DNA from: Prorocentrum cordatum
Taxonomy: Eukaryota; Sar; Dinophyceae; Prorocentrales; Prorocentraceae
Reading direction: 5' to 3'
Assembly (NCBI GenBank): GCA_963575745.1
Contig: CAUYUJ010014613.1
Coordinates: forward strand, 185,548-249,547
Length of the DNA stretch: 64,000 nt
Each line of letters starts with the position of its first letter. Positions within the stretch are counted from its first letter, which is position 1. Of this stretch, positions 10,196 to 20,387 are shown in pieces. The notes under the pieces were generated by a model. The model did no database searches, was not told where the DNA came from, and saw only the letters and a list, made by a program, of their open reading frames with translations. Both the position numbers and the translations under genes were made by a program.

Positions 10196-10945
10196 CGCAT
10201 TCTGGAGCAGGCGCCCCCAGAATCGCAAGCATTCTGGCGCAGGCGCGCCCAGAATTGCAACTAAGCGCGAACCCGCAAATTCTTGCGCGGGCGCACCCAG
10301 ATTCACACATGGAGTGGAGCTCAGCGCGTTCGGGCGCAGGTGCGCCCAGAATCGCAAATGGAACGCGATTTCGCGCGTTCTGGCGCAGGCGCGCCCAAAA
10401 GCGCAAATGGGGCCCGAATCAACGCATTGTGGCGCAAGTGCGCCCAGAATCGCATGTCTGCGCAGGCGCGCCCAGAATGACAACTGGAGCGCGATTCGGC
10501 ATTCTCTGGCGCAGGCGCGCCTAGAAGCGCAAATGGAGCGCGAGTTCGCACTCTCTGGCGCACGCGCGCCGAAAAGCGATACAGCGCGACTCCGCACAGT
10601 CGATCGCAGACGAAGCGCGAACCTGCGCATTCTGTGCAGGCGCGTCCAGAATCGCAAATTGAACGCGAATCCGCGCATTCTTGCGCAGGCGCGCCCAGAA
10701 TGACCAATGGAGCGCGATTACGTGCATTTTGGCGCAGGCGCGCCCGGAATCGCCAATAGAGCGCGGCTCCGCGCATTCAGGCGCAGGCGCGCTCAGAATC
10801 GCAAATGGAGCGCGATCCGCGTATTCTGGCGCAGGCACGACCAGAATCGCAAACCGAGCGTGCCTCCGCATTCTGGCGCAGGCGCGCCCAGAATCGCAAA
10901 GAGTCCGCGCATTTTGGCGCAGGCGCGCGCAGATTCGTAAAATTC
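10196..10945 (+). repeat. 49-bp minisatellite array, right half
   Basis: About 15 further copies of the 49-bp unit at 2697-3975, in the same orientation and phase. E1 separates the two halves. Confidence 0.88.
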
Positions 10946-11332
10946 AGCGTCGCCCCTCCCTGGCGCTGCGCTTCCGCACGCACAATGGGCAGCCAGCTTC
11001 CGTGCAGCTGGCAGGGGCCATCCTGGGACAAACCCAGACGCCCCAGCCAGCGAAACGTGACGCAGGGAGGGTGGGCGGGAAAAACCGCACCCAAGCGACG
11101 CGAACGCACGCCGCCAACAAGAATCCTCAGGGCGACCACTGGACCGAGCACACCTGCCCCAGGTCGCCCCTCTCTCTGAGCCCCGAACCTGCCCCTGGTG
11201 ATCGCCACCGAGGACAGCTACCAGACGGACCTCGCAGCCCCGAGCGCCGAGCGGACAAGCAGACAAACAAAACAGACGGACAGACAGACAAACAGACGGA
11301 CGGACGGACAGACAGACGGACAGGCAGACGAG
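10946..11332. other. A-type repeat remnant with GACA tract
   Basis: Starts with unique GC-rich sequence. From about 11050 it resembles the A repeat of E1: a GGGAGGGTGGGCGGG stretch, then a CAAGAATCCTCAGGGCGACC-like stretch. It ends in an imperfect (GACA/GACG)n tract. E2 is inserted in that tract, which resumes at about 20703. Probably a relic of another YR element. No gene seen. Confidence 0.45.
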
Positions 11333-11455
11333 AAGATTCTCGTGCGGCCGCTCTCCTCTGGGATGGTCCTGTGCGCTCGCACGGACCGTTGGGCGACACA
11401 CAGCGCGCAGCCGGGCAGGGGAGCACGAGAGACCCCAAGGAGCCCTCGAGACCCA
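11333..11455 (-). repeat. E2 split direct repeat B2
   Basis: 123 bp, matching 11809-11931 with a few substitutions. In element sense it ends GAGAATCTTC. Confidence 0.86.
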
Positions 11456-11808
11456 GCCCGGCTAGCACACAAGACACCCCAGGGAGGGCGGGCGGGAAAG
11501 CCGGCCGCGCCGGCAAAAGCGATGCCCCAGGCGACCAACGCCCGCGGCCCGCAGGAGGGCGCGCCGGCCCGCCAGAGCGTCGCCCCGACGATGCCGCGCG
11601 CGCCCAGGCCACACTGCACAGCCGTTGGCCTGCAGCGTAGCCACGCGGCTCCCACGGGAGCACTGGCCGATATTTGCTACCCCGCCTCGGGCCCGGGCGG
11701 CAAGGGGAGCGGAGACGCCGAAAGGCAACCGAATCACCGAATCCCCGAATGGGGACAGAAGCGGCCTGTGAGAATCTTCCTCCCCAGAACCAAAGCTTAG
11801 GGATGATG
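11456..11808 (-). repeat. E2 split direct repeat A2
   Basis: Positions 11497-11806 match A1 at 20388-20697 over 310 bp. The B1/A2 joint on the minus strand is GAATCTTC, 28 bp, GAAGATTC: perfect 8-bp inverted arms. Confidence 0.86.
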
Positions 11809-11931
11809 AAGATTCTCGTGCGGCCGCTCTCCTCTGGGATGGCCCTGCGCGCTCGCACGGACCGCTGGGCGACACACAGCGTGCAGCCGGGCAGGGGAGC
11901 ACGAGAGACCCCAAGGAGCCCTCGAGACCCA
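11809..11931 (-). repeat. E2 split direct repeat B1
   Basis: 123-bp copy of B2, about 108 bp downstream of the YR stop codon in element sense. Confidence 0.86.
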
Positions 11932-12039
11932 ATGCTGGGGCTCTCGGCGACCCGGACCCCAACCCCACTGCTGACGACGAGAGCACAACAGCACTGATGA
12001 TGGCACAGACCCGACGATGATTTTCACAGTCTCCACTGC

Positions 12040-13593
12040 TCACGGCGCGCCGTCGGACGCAGACGAGTCCGAAAACTCCACTGGCCACTCCGCAGCAGTC
12101 ATGGCGTCTCTGGAGGCGGCAGAGGCGTAGCCGAACGCAGCGACGCCACGCCAGCCTCCACTGTGGAAGAGCGCCGGCACGCCGCCCGCCGCTAAACACT
12201 CGTCCGCCCAGCCTCTGCGGAAGGCATGTGTACCCCACTCGGCCGCGCGCTCGAAGCCGAGCGCCAGCGCCGATGCTTTCAGCGTGGCCAGAGCCGCCCT
12301 GTAGGACAGGCCAGGGAAGAGGCGCCCCCGCCCAGCCCGGCGCTGCAGGACGCACACCCCGCACAGCTGCCGCGACTGGAGAACGCAGATGCACCGCCTC
12401 GTCACCACCACTGTCTCTGTGTGCATCTTGCGCTTGTGCAAGTAGATGCACGCCTTGGGCAAGCCCCCGTCGACCGAGAGCACGACCCTGGAGCGCGGCC
12501 CGTCGTGCTCCAGAGGCACCACCTCCGACGCGAAACGGAGACAGAAATGTCTGGCGACCACGAAGGAATCCGCCACCAGAGGATCCCGGAGCACCTCCCG
12601 CACGTGGCCAGCAACGCTGCGGGTGTCGTGCGCACTGGCCCGCGCTCGAAAGCGGCTCGTGCCGGGCACCGTTTTGGCGGCCCCCCGTGCCAGACTTGAG
12701 GTATCTTCCAAACACCCCAGAGGGACCCGGACCAACCGCAGGGCCGCCCGGACCTGTGTGCAGTACGTCATCAGCGTGTTGCCGTTCTGCACTGCGAAAG
12801 CAAAGGCCCCCAGCACGCTGTCTGTCGGCGGCCACGGCGGCACTCCGAGGCCCTCGGCTACCTGGCCCCAAAGCCGCACTGCGGACGCATACTTGTAAGC
12901 ACTCCGATGCCACCCGCAAAGCTCTCGTCTCAAAAGCTCCTGCGTCGCTGCAAACTCAGACATATTGCCCACCAGTTGCAAAGCACGCTCTCTCGGGTTG
13001 CCCCCTGCGCCTCCGTGACGCCGAGCCCATGCCACTTGGAGCTCTTCAGGCGTAACGCGGCCCAGCGTTTGCACTGCGTCGGCCAAGTCCTTGGGCCCCA
13101 GGAAAGTCCTCCGAAAGCGAGCTGCGGCCAGGAAGCCAAGAGCAGCAAGGGCAGCTTCAGCTTCGCCCCCTTCTGGCCCTGCGGGCGTGGCGCTTTCCAC
13201 CAAAGGCGATGCGACCTCACCGCTCGGGCCGTCGCTGCCCTGGGAGTGCCCTGCCGGCGGCGCCACAGGAGAGCACTTCCCGGAAGGGAAAATGGCCAAG
13301 AATTCACTGGCCAGCTCTCGAAGGCACGGCCAGACGTCCCGAAGTTCCTGCACACTCATGTCGTTGAAGTCATCTCCGGCCACGGCCCCGCCACTGGCGA
13401 GAGCGCGCAACACATTGTCAGGCGATGCCGGGTGGTAACGCGGCGGCGTGCGCCGAAGCACCCCTGTGAACCACTGTGCAAGAGCAGGCGGCACCACATC
13501 ATGGGAGCACGCTTCTTCTGGCGGCTCAGGGTCCGAAGCGCCATCGCCCAAAGCCCACCGCGCGCGTTTGCGGTTGATGAACTCAAGTGCCAT
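12040..13593 (-). CDS. E2 tyrosine recombinase
   Basis: Intact, 517 residues from the ATG at 13593 (MALEFINRKR). Catalytic set: Arg353 in CLRFASEV, Lys387/389 in LHKRKM, His456 and Arg459 in THAFRRGW, Trp481 in GGWRG and Tyr489 in FGYAS. These are the R-K-H-R-(H/W)-Y residues of tyrosine recombinases. Residues 401-414 (CxC, seven residues, CGVC) form a Cys cluster conserved in E1, E3 and E4 and not part of the usual fold description. Residues 230-300 (YASAVRLWGQ, PLGCLEDTS) are a conserved core-binding-like region. The gene starts 117 bp after the RT-RH stop and is in a different frame, so it is probably expressed separately. Expected role: nuclear integration of the element. Confidence 0.9.
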   Translation of the reverse strand: MALEFINRKRARWALGDGASDPEPPEEACSHDVVPPALAQWFTGVLRRTPPRYHPASPDNVLRALASGGAVAGDDFNDMSVQELRDVWPCLRELASEFLAIFPSGKCSPVAPPAGHSQGSDGPSGEVASPLVESATPAGPEGGEAEAALAALGFLAAARFRRTFLGPKDLADAVQTLGRVTPEELQVAWARRHGGAGGNPRERALQLVGNMSEFAATQELLRRELCGWHRSAYKYASAVRLWGQVAEGLGVPPWPPTDSVLGAFAFAVQNGNTLMTYCTQVRAALRLVRVPLGCLEDTSSLARGAAKTVPGTSRFRARASAHDTRSVAGHVREVLRDPLVADSFVVARHFCLRFASEVVPLEHDGPRSRVVLSVDGGLPKACIYLHKRKMHTETVVVTRRCICVLQSRQLCGVCVLQRRAGRGRLFPGLSYRAALATLKASALALGFERAAEWGTHAFRRGWADECLAAGGVPALFHSGGWRGVAAFGYASAASRDAMTAAEWPVEFSDSSASDGAP

Positions 13594-13709
13594 GTTGGGC
13601 CAAGCTGACTACGGATGACTGCGTGGGAGGCCGTGCGCCGGAGTACGCGGCAAGAAACGCTGACGAATCAACAACTGCACTTTTTTCCTTCCTCGCGAAT
13701 GCATGCCCG

Positions 13710-15845
13710 TCACCGCCTCTGCTGCCAGAAATCCACTGCCGGCCAAGCCCACTCGAGGCGAGCGAAGCCGCGAGAGACCAGCTGTGCCAACTCCGATGCC
13801 TTCTGCTCTGGACGAGTTGGCCAGTCTGCCAAATTTAAATGTGAAGGCACGCGGAATGCACTTAAAAAGTGGCCACGGTCTGCTGCAGCAAACCACACGC
13901 CAGCCACCATAGCATTCCAGTCACGCTGGCGGGAGCACCCGCGGAGCAGCGTCCCGAGTGCGACTGTCGAGTCGATGAAAATCACAACGTCGAGCCCCGC
14001 TACGCCTTCGGGCAGACTGAAAAACTGCCAGAGTGCACACACTGCAGCTACTAGTTCCCAGGTGTGGATTTGCTGCTGACGCGGGCAGGCCCACCTCGCA
14101 AGCCAGCCCGGCACTGGCGCTGAAGCGAAAACCTTACGCCCGGCCAGCACTGCCACCCAAGCCAGCACGCCTGCTCCCGAGGCGTCAGTGTACACCACCA
14201 AACGTGGCTTCACCGATGGCGACAGCGGGACGGCCCTGCTTGGCTGCGAATTGAGGAAACGCTGCCACCACAGGAGCGCAAAGCGCAAACGCTTGGAGAT
14301 GCGAGCGCTTCTCCCGGCTGAGTGCTGGAAGAGCGGCGCCAGATAGACGCGCGCGCCCTTCCCGAAGACTGCTGTGGCCCCCCAGCTGAGCCGGCCGGCC
14401 AGCTTCTGCGCGCGCGCTGGCGTTAAACGCTGGTCCCGGAGCACCTCTGCGATTTCCGCCAGCCACTTGGCGCACTTGTCGCTGGGCACGACAAAATTTA
14501 AACACTCTGTGGTTGCGTCCACGGACACACGAACGCCCAGCGCAACAAAACTCAACGCTGCCGTAACTGCTTTATGTGAATCAAGACGCCAGCCCAGCAA
14601 GTCCTGGATGACGAATCTAGCTAAAGAGGCGGCGCCTACGGCGCTATCACCCCATTCGTGCGCTTGCTCTGCATCAGTGCCGAAAAAATCGTCCACGAAA
14701 CGTGGATACACGATGCTAAACAAACGCAAAAGTATGGCTTGAAAAGCCGCGCCCACGCGCTGCCAGGCATGGACACTCGCCTTCCCCCCGAATGGACAGC
14801 AGAACAGCTGCAGGAACTGATCCTGCGAGACGGACTCCGCCGTCACAGCGGCCGCAAACGGGAGGTGCTCACTATGCAGCGGGAGAGTTTTGTAGGCTTC
14901 GCAGACGTCATCCTTGCGGAAGCGGACGTCCGCTGCGCTGGCTCCACCAGCGACGAGGCACTGCGCCGCCGCCACTAAATCATCGAGAGTTTCGTGGGCG
15001 ACGCGTTCGGAGACCGTGGTCGCGCCATTGACCCCAGAAGCTGTGAGGTCATCGATGGCGCGGACCTTGAGAGACCACTGTCCATCGCGAAAGCGCCAGC
15101 CCTCGTCCACAGCGAACCGAGGGGACAACACCACGCCCGAGAGATCCGATGGCAAATCGCGCCACTCGGCCTGTCCAGCCGCCACCTCCGCCCGGATGCG
15201 GGCCTCGAGGCCTTCTGCAACGCGACCGTCCCTTGCGGGTGCGTTTCGGACTCTTTGCAGGATGCTAGCGTTGGCGCCTGGCGCTGCCTCCAACAGCTCC
15301 TCTGGCGATGTGTGGCTAACAGCGTCGCTCAAGCACATGGTACCACTCGGGGGGATGTACCCCGCTAGAGGGAAACCCTGCGCGAGCGATGCTGCGAGGT
15401 GAGTGTCTGGAGAGCCCGAGGCCTCCAACATCTCGGAAAACAACGCCAAGTTCTTCTCAGGCCCCAATATGGCACGGACGTGCGCCGGCAAGCGCGCGTA
15501 CTGGTCGCGCCACGCTAGCGCCGTCACTTGTTGGCGGTGTTTCCAGTATCTCAACTGGCGCCACCTGAACTCGCACAGTGCGCTAGGGTCGGCTGAATGC
15601 CAATTTATTGCATCTCTGGACGCCTCAGGGATGGAAAACTCCCCGGTGCACAGCGGCAGGTGCAGCGCCCAGTCTAAATGAGCAAACGGGTCCATGCCCG
15701 CTAATCTAACAGGATCACTTAAAAAGTGCTCTACAGCGCCACAGAGAGCAGAGAAGCCTTCGCCGGCGCTAAACACGCCCGAGGCATCGCCGAGGGGTTG
15801 TCCCTCTCCCGAAGGCGCCTCGCTGGAGGCAGACGCCGGTTCACT
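13710..15845 (-). CDS. E2 reverse transcriptase / RNase H (Pol part after in-frame TGA)
   Basis: The frame is open directly after the gag TGA (15846-15848) and in the same frame. The first 23 codons are a Ser/Glu/Gly linker with no ATG, then the conserved protein runs from about 15776. Numbering from there (688 residues): VRAIDDLTASGVN 238-250; motif A KDDVCEAYKTLP 288-299; CPFGGKASV 327-335; catalytic FVDDFFG 360-366; RNase H Asp531 (YTDASG), Glu574 (WEL), Asp602 (FIDST) and Asp651 (LADWPTR). All polymerase and RNase H acids are present. The likely product is a Gag-Pol readthrough fusion, as argued in the findings. Internal initiation is the alternative. No protease or DDE integrase is seen, as expected for YR retroelements. 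Confidence 0.88.
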   Translation of the reverse strand, partial: SEPASASSEAPSGEGQPLGDASGVFSAGEGFSALCGAVEHFLSDPVRLAGMDPFAHLDWALHLPLCTGEFSIPEASRDAINWHSADPSALCEFRWRQLRYWKHRQQVTALAWRDQYARLPAHVRAILGPEKNLALFSEMLEASGSPDTHLAASLAQGFPLAGYIPPSGTMCLSDAVSHTSPEELLEAAPGANASILQRVRNAPARDGRVAEGLEARIRAEVAAGQAEWRDLPSDLSGVVLSPRFAVDEGWRFRDGQWSLKVRAIDDLTASGVNGATTVSERVAHETLDDLVAAAQCLVAGGASAADVRFRKDDVCEAYKTLPLHSEHLPFAAAVTAESVSQDQFLQLFCCPFGGKASVHAWQRVGAAFQAILLRLFSIVYPRFVDDFFGTDAEQAHEWGDSAVGAASLARFVIQDLLGWRLDSHKAVTAALSFVALGVRVSVDATTECLNFVVPSDKCAKWLAEIAEVLRDQRLTPARAQKLAGRLSWGATAVFGKGARVYLAPLFQHSAGRSARISKRLRFALLWWQRFLNSQPSRAVPLSPSVKPRLVVYTDASGAGVLAWVAVLAGRKVFASAPVPGWLARWACPRQQQIHTWELVAAVCALWQFFSLPEGVAGLDVVIFIDSTVALGTLLRGCSRQRDWNAMVAGVWFAAADRGHFLSAFRVPSHLNLADWPTRPEQKASELAQLVSRGFARLEWAWPAVDFWQQRR

Positions 15846-17171
15846 TCACCAGCTGGACCACTTCTTCTCCTGGCCTTTGGTGTGCCACTGCGCAGAAGCT
15901 GCGCCCTTGCCTTTGGGCGGGCTCCTGGAGCGCTGGGGCGTGGTCGGGGCCGGCCTGGCGGGCTTGCTCTGCTTTCCGCCTTTGTCTGGATTGCCACCCT
16001 TCTGGCCCCCCTTGCCCTGCGACCCCGGCTTGCCTCCTTGCGAAGGCGCGCACCCCTGCGATGACGCCGGGCCGCTCGTCTGCTTCGAGTTGGCCCGGTT
16101 GACCTCCTCGGCGCGCTGCTTGACCTTGTGCGAGGCGTCCTCCAGCACGTCACGATCCAGCCTGCACAGCAAGACCTCGACCTGGTCGTCCTGGCCCTGC
16201 TCGAGGGCACGGGCCAGCTCCTGGCGGAGAAGCAAGTCGTAGTAGAACGCAACCCTCGTGCCGCCACGCTCCTCACACAAGCGCACCAATTGCATCTCGT
16301 ACGCCCAGTACTGCACGGGCGCGATCACCTTGGAGAGAACCATTTTGGTGCCCCAATCGTGGAGGTGACCGAGAAAATTCGCGAAGCCCATAAAGCCGAT
16401 CCGCTCCTCCATGGTGCGGGCCCGCTTCGCTTCCCGGGCCTCCGTGACTTTGTCACCGATGGTCCCGCTGCCCACGAGGACGTCCAGTTTAGGCGTTTTC
16501 GAAAAGCCTGGGCGGAAGTTCGCAAGCAGATCTTCTCCCTCAGAGGAGCCCACCCATTTCCGGCCCTTATCCCTGGCAATCTTCGCCGACGGGAGATTCT
16601 CCATTCGGAGAAGAGCCTCTTCTGTGGGGAGTAAATGTCCTTGGACGCACCGGAGCCCCACTTCAGCGATCCTGTCCTGCAAGTTGAAGCTCAACGTCCC
16701 GCGCTTTGCTTCTTTCTCCGCCTTGGCGTTTTGCACCTTGGCCCACTCTGCAATGGCCTGGGCAGTCTGGTCCGCGGCGCTGCTGGAGCCCGGGCAGCCC
16801 GACGGGAACTCACGCATCGCCTTCGTTTGGACCTTGAGGGCCAAGGTGATGTGGGCAGGTTTGAGCTTGAAGTTTTTCCATTGCTCATCTTGGTCCTGGT
16901 CGAAAGGAACAGCGTTCACTTGCAAGCTACTGATGACAAAATCACGCATCTTCTCTTCTGCGTAATCAGTGGGCTCCACTGACCCAATGGACTCGGCAAG
17001 CGCCCGGGCCGTGCCCGCGTAGAAGATGAGCGGGTGAGTATCTGCTGGGGCATCCTGCACAGACGCCACGAACTGCACCCACTGAGCTACCTTGTCGTTC
17101 CCGCCCCCGCCGAAAGCGCCCTGCCCTGCGGCAGAGACCATGGCGCGGACGTCGCTGTCTGCGAAAGCCAT
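15846..17171 (-). CDS. E2 Gag-like protein
   Basis: 441 residues from the ATG at 17171 (MAFADSDVRA). This ATG is chosen because homology with the other Gags begins there; the frame is open upstream to 17360. Conserved blocks: WVQFVASV 31-38, SFNLQDRIAEVGL 161-173, GRKWVGSSEGEDL 203-215, GFANFLGHLHDWG 262-274, EERGG 300-304 and ALEQG 322-326. From about 360 the tail is Gly/Lys/Ser-rich with an RSRSPP motif, likely RNA-binding. There is no CCHC zinc knuckle. The stop is TGA, followed by the open RT-RH frame. I do not recognise a database family for it. The Gag role comes from position before RT-RH and recurrence in seven elements. Confidence 0.8.
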   Translation of the reverse strand: MAFADSDVRAMVSAAGQGAFGGGGNDKVAQWVQFVASVQDAPADTHPLIFYAGTARALAESIGSVEPTDYAEEKMRDFVISSLQVNAVPFDQDQDEQWKNFKLKPAHITLALKVQTKAMREFPSGCPGSSSAADQTAQAIAEWAKVQNAKAEKEAKRGTLSFNLQDRIAEVGLRCVQGHLLPTEEALLRMENLPSAKIARDKGRKWVGSSEGEDLLANFRPGFSKTPKLDVLVGSGTIGDKVTEAREAKRARTMEERIGFMGFANFLGHLHDWGTKMVLSKVIAPVQYWAYEMQLVRLCEERGGTRVAFYYDLLLRQELARALEQGQDDQVEVLLCRLDRDVLEDASHKVKQRAEEVNRANSKQTSGPASSQGCAPSQGGKPGSQGKGGQKGGNPDKGGKQSKPARPAPTTPQRSRSPPKGKGAASAQWHTKGQEKKWSSW

Positions 17172-18150
17172 ATTGAGCGTGGCCCTTAGAATGAGTACTT
17201 GGGGCACCTTTGCTGGGCCGGACGGGTCGAATGAACTTGGCAGCGCCTGTCTTTCTGAGCCAACACAGCAACGGGCGCGTGTAGGAAACACAGGGCAATG
17301 TCGACAACGCCTGGACCCTTTGGCAACGCAACTGACACGGCCACTCCCTCCGTGGCACATGGGCGCACCGCCGTTTCAGGCTTTCGAGCACCCCCACCTG
17401 CGTCCAGCAGCCAGTTTTCCGATCGCGCCCAGCTGTCACAACGGCACGTCGGCCGCTTGAGCCCCAGCGCGAAGGAAGGAAGGGGAGAGAGTCCTCCGCT
17501 CCGCTCCGCCTTCCCTGGACGCAAATTCGCACAGCTCTCGCTGCTGCACATCCCGGCGACCCCCCTTTGACGTCCATCGCGGCCAGGGGGGCCACTCGGG
17601 TCACCTTGGAGCGAAACCATGCAAGCTACAGCAGTGCCACGCCGATCCCAGTCGAACCCCTTTGACCGCTCAGCGGCCAGGGGAACTACATGGGTCTCCC
17701 TGCTCCTCCCCCTCCGCCGGGCCAGAGTGAGTAGAGGAGTCATTTTCAGCGTACCGAGGCCTGTTTTGGCCAAGTGGCAGCACGCGAGGGGGCTTCCGCA
17801 CATCCCACGCTAATGCAGACGGACGTCGTCGCCCTGAAATTTTTCGGGCTGCCCGAAAATTGCGCCTAAGAAATCCGTCCGTAGCGGACCAAATGGCCAG
17901 CGGCCAGAGCCCAATTTTCACGAGCTACACCAGAATTTGATTCTGAGTTCGCTGGTGAAAGGGCGTCAGCATGGATATGCCCACTACGCCCGTTTGGGAC
18001 GCGGGCCCCCCGGGGTCGGTCGAGGGCGGGCGTGCTGCACAAGTGCAAAGCACACCCGCCCCCGTTGCGTGCAGGTGGGGGGTTAGCCAATGCCCCCCCA
18101 TCAAGGACTAGCTTCTGCCGCCTGCGCACATCCGACCCCGAGTGCCCAGA
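17172..18150 (-). promoter_or_regulatory. E2 5' leader with two conserved blocks
   Basis: On the minus strand it carries, first, a hairpin of six G, CATTGGCTAA, six C (18077-18099) followed by ACCTGCACGCAACGGGGGCGGG-like sequence. Nearer gag is the TAGCGTGGGATGTGCGGAAG block with GGCCAAAACAGGCC (17730-17813). Both blocks recur before E4 gag; the hairpin recurs in E5, and the second block before the E0a, E0b and E3 gags. Regulatory or packaging function is inferred. Confidence 0.6.
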
Positions 18151-18229
18151 GCGTCCGTAGCCACTCTTCCTTGCTCGTGTGGTCCGCGAAATCGCGCCCC
18201 GGACGATTGTCGTGCAGCTGTCCTCTGAG

Positions 18230-19460
18230 ATGCTCCAGTGCCCCCAGGAGCGCGAATTTGCGCTCAGATTGCGAATCTGGGCAGTACCAGAACGCAAAAA
18301 CGAGCTCAGAATGCAATCCAGGGCGCGCCGACGCGAGCGCTTAGATTGTGAATCTGGGCGCGCCTCGGCGCCAGAACGCACAAATGAGCTCAGACTGCCA
18401 TTCTGAGCGCACGCCCAGGCGCGCGAAGTCGCACTCAGAATGCGAATCTGGGCGCGCCTCGGTCACAGACCACACAGAAAGCAACTGCGGGCGGGACGGG
18501 CAGGAACGCGAAATTGCGCTCAGAGTGCGGCTCTGGGCGCGCCTCGGTCCCAGACCGCAGAAAAGAGCTCAGAATGCAGACATGGGCGCGCTGATGCCTA
18601 GAGGCGCGACTCCACGCTCAGATTACACATCTGGGCGCGCCTCGTCCCAAGACCGCAGAATAGAACAGATTGCAATTCTGGGCGCGTGGGCGCCCAGGAG
18701 CGCGACTTTGCGCCCAGACTGCGAGTCTGGGTGCGCCCCGGCCGCAGATCGCACAGTTGACCCCAGAAGTCAATTCCAGGCGCGCGGACCTCCAGGGGCG
18801 CAAATTTGCGCTGAGATTGTGATTCTGGGCGCGCTTCGTCCGCAGACCGGAGAAAAAGCTCACGAAACTCTTCCGGGCGCGCGGAACGCGCAGGTGCGTC
18901 AGATAACTCATTGGGCGCGCGAGCGCGCGATTGCACCCAATTGGCCCGTCCCGGCGCGCGGGCGCACAATTGTGCTCGAATGGCCCCTTTAGGCGCGCGA
19001 GCGCGATTTGCACTCGAACTGCCCGTTAGGGCGCTGCGCGAAATTGCGCTCAGATAGCCCAGTCGGGTGCGCGAGCGCGGGTTACCACCCAAGACGCGCG
19101 AGCGCAAAATTGAGCACAGTTTGCTCGTTTGGTCGCGCAAGCGCGACTTGCACTCGAATTGCCCGTTTGGGCGCGCCAACGCAAATCTGCACCCATTCGT
19201 CGCGCGAGCGAGATTGCACCAATAGGCCTGTTGGGCGCGCTGGCGCAAAATTGCACCCAGACTGCCCGTCCGCGGGCGCGCGAGAGCGAGATTGCATCCA
19301 GTTGACCCATGCGGGGCGCGAGCGCGAAATTACACTCTGATTGCCCGTCTGGGCGCGGGAGCGCGGATTGCACCCACTTGGCCCGCTCGGGCACAAAATG
19401 CTCCCAGTTTGCCCAGTTGGGCACGAACAGGGAAATTGCACACAGACTACCTCCTATGGT
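18230..19460. repeat. E2 leader array: degenerate GGGCGCGCC-rich minisatellite
   Basis: Roughly 55-60-bp degenerate units such as CTGGGCGCGCCTCGG followed by CCAGAACGCA and a GCTCAGA motif, related to the 49-bp array but distinct. From about 18900 the units change to TTGGGCGCGCGAGCGCGA-type. No gene; ORFs across it are repeat-derived. Confidence 0.75.
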
Positions 19461-19489
19461 GCGACGCACTCCACTGGCCGAGCTGGGCG

Positions 19490-20387
19490 CGCGGCGCAGC
19501 TGGGCGGCAAATTGGCGACGAGGAAGGCGGATAGGCGACGAGGGCGCCGGCAAGAACACACGAGCACGCACTGCGCAGCGGCCCAAGCCGAGTGCGCCAC
19601 GCGGGCAGGCACGTACGCAGGGACAGGCCTGCGCGTTGCGCAGCGACCCTGGGTTTGCGCCGGGACCCTGCGCGTCGACGAAGTGCGCGAACACCGCCGC
19701 AGAACAACGAAAAGCAGCGGGCACGACAAGGACCACCGCAAACCGGGCCCAAGGTGCGCGCGTCACGCAAACACCCCCTGTGGGCAACCCCGCTGGGAGG
19801 AAGGAGCCCGTCCCTGTTGGGAACACCCTGCCGGCTGGTACACACGGCCAACCAACGGCAGGGAGTGCGCGTTACGCGCAAACAGGAACGCCCCAGTGGG
19901 CAGAGACCCTGGGCGTACCCTGTTGGGAAGAAGCCCGTCCCCTGTTGGGAACTTACTGCCAGCTGGTACGCTTGGCCAGCCACCAGCAGGCAGGGGAGTG
20001 CGCGTTGCGCAAAACCCCGTGGCAGACGAGGGCGCGGCGCCGATTGACAACGAGAAGCGGCGGGTTGGCGACGAGGAGCGCCGGCAGAGGCCCCGCAAGG
20101 CACAGGGTGTGCGCGTAGCGCAGGGACCCGAATGGGCAAACAGCCTGGGCGTACCCTGTTGGGCAGAGGCCCGTCCCCTGTTGGGAACCTTCTGCCGGCT
20201 GGTACGCTTGGCCAGCCACCGGCAGGAATGGTACGCGCGTTGCGCAGGGACCCGGGTGTGCGCGCCGCGCAGGGACCTCGAGCGAGCACGCGGAGCGCGG
20301 GCAACCAGCACGGAGTGGCGACGAGGAGCAGCAGGGTGGCGACGAGGGGCGGCGGCGTGGCGACGAAGAGCGGCGGCCGAGGAGCCC
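19490..20387. repeat. E2 leader array: units with CCCGTCCCTGTTGGGAAC
   Basis: Three to four degenerate long repeats (near 19770, 19900 and 20130) containing CCCTGTTGGGAA, CTGGTACGCTTGGCCAGCCA and GAGTGCGCGTTGCGCA. They are followed by GGCGACGAG-rich short repeats up to A1. No gene seen. Confidence 0.7.
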
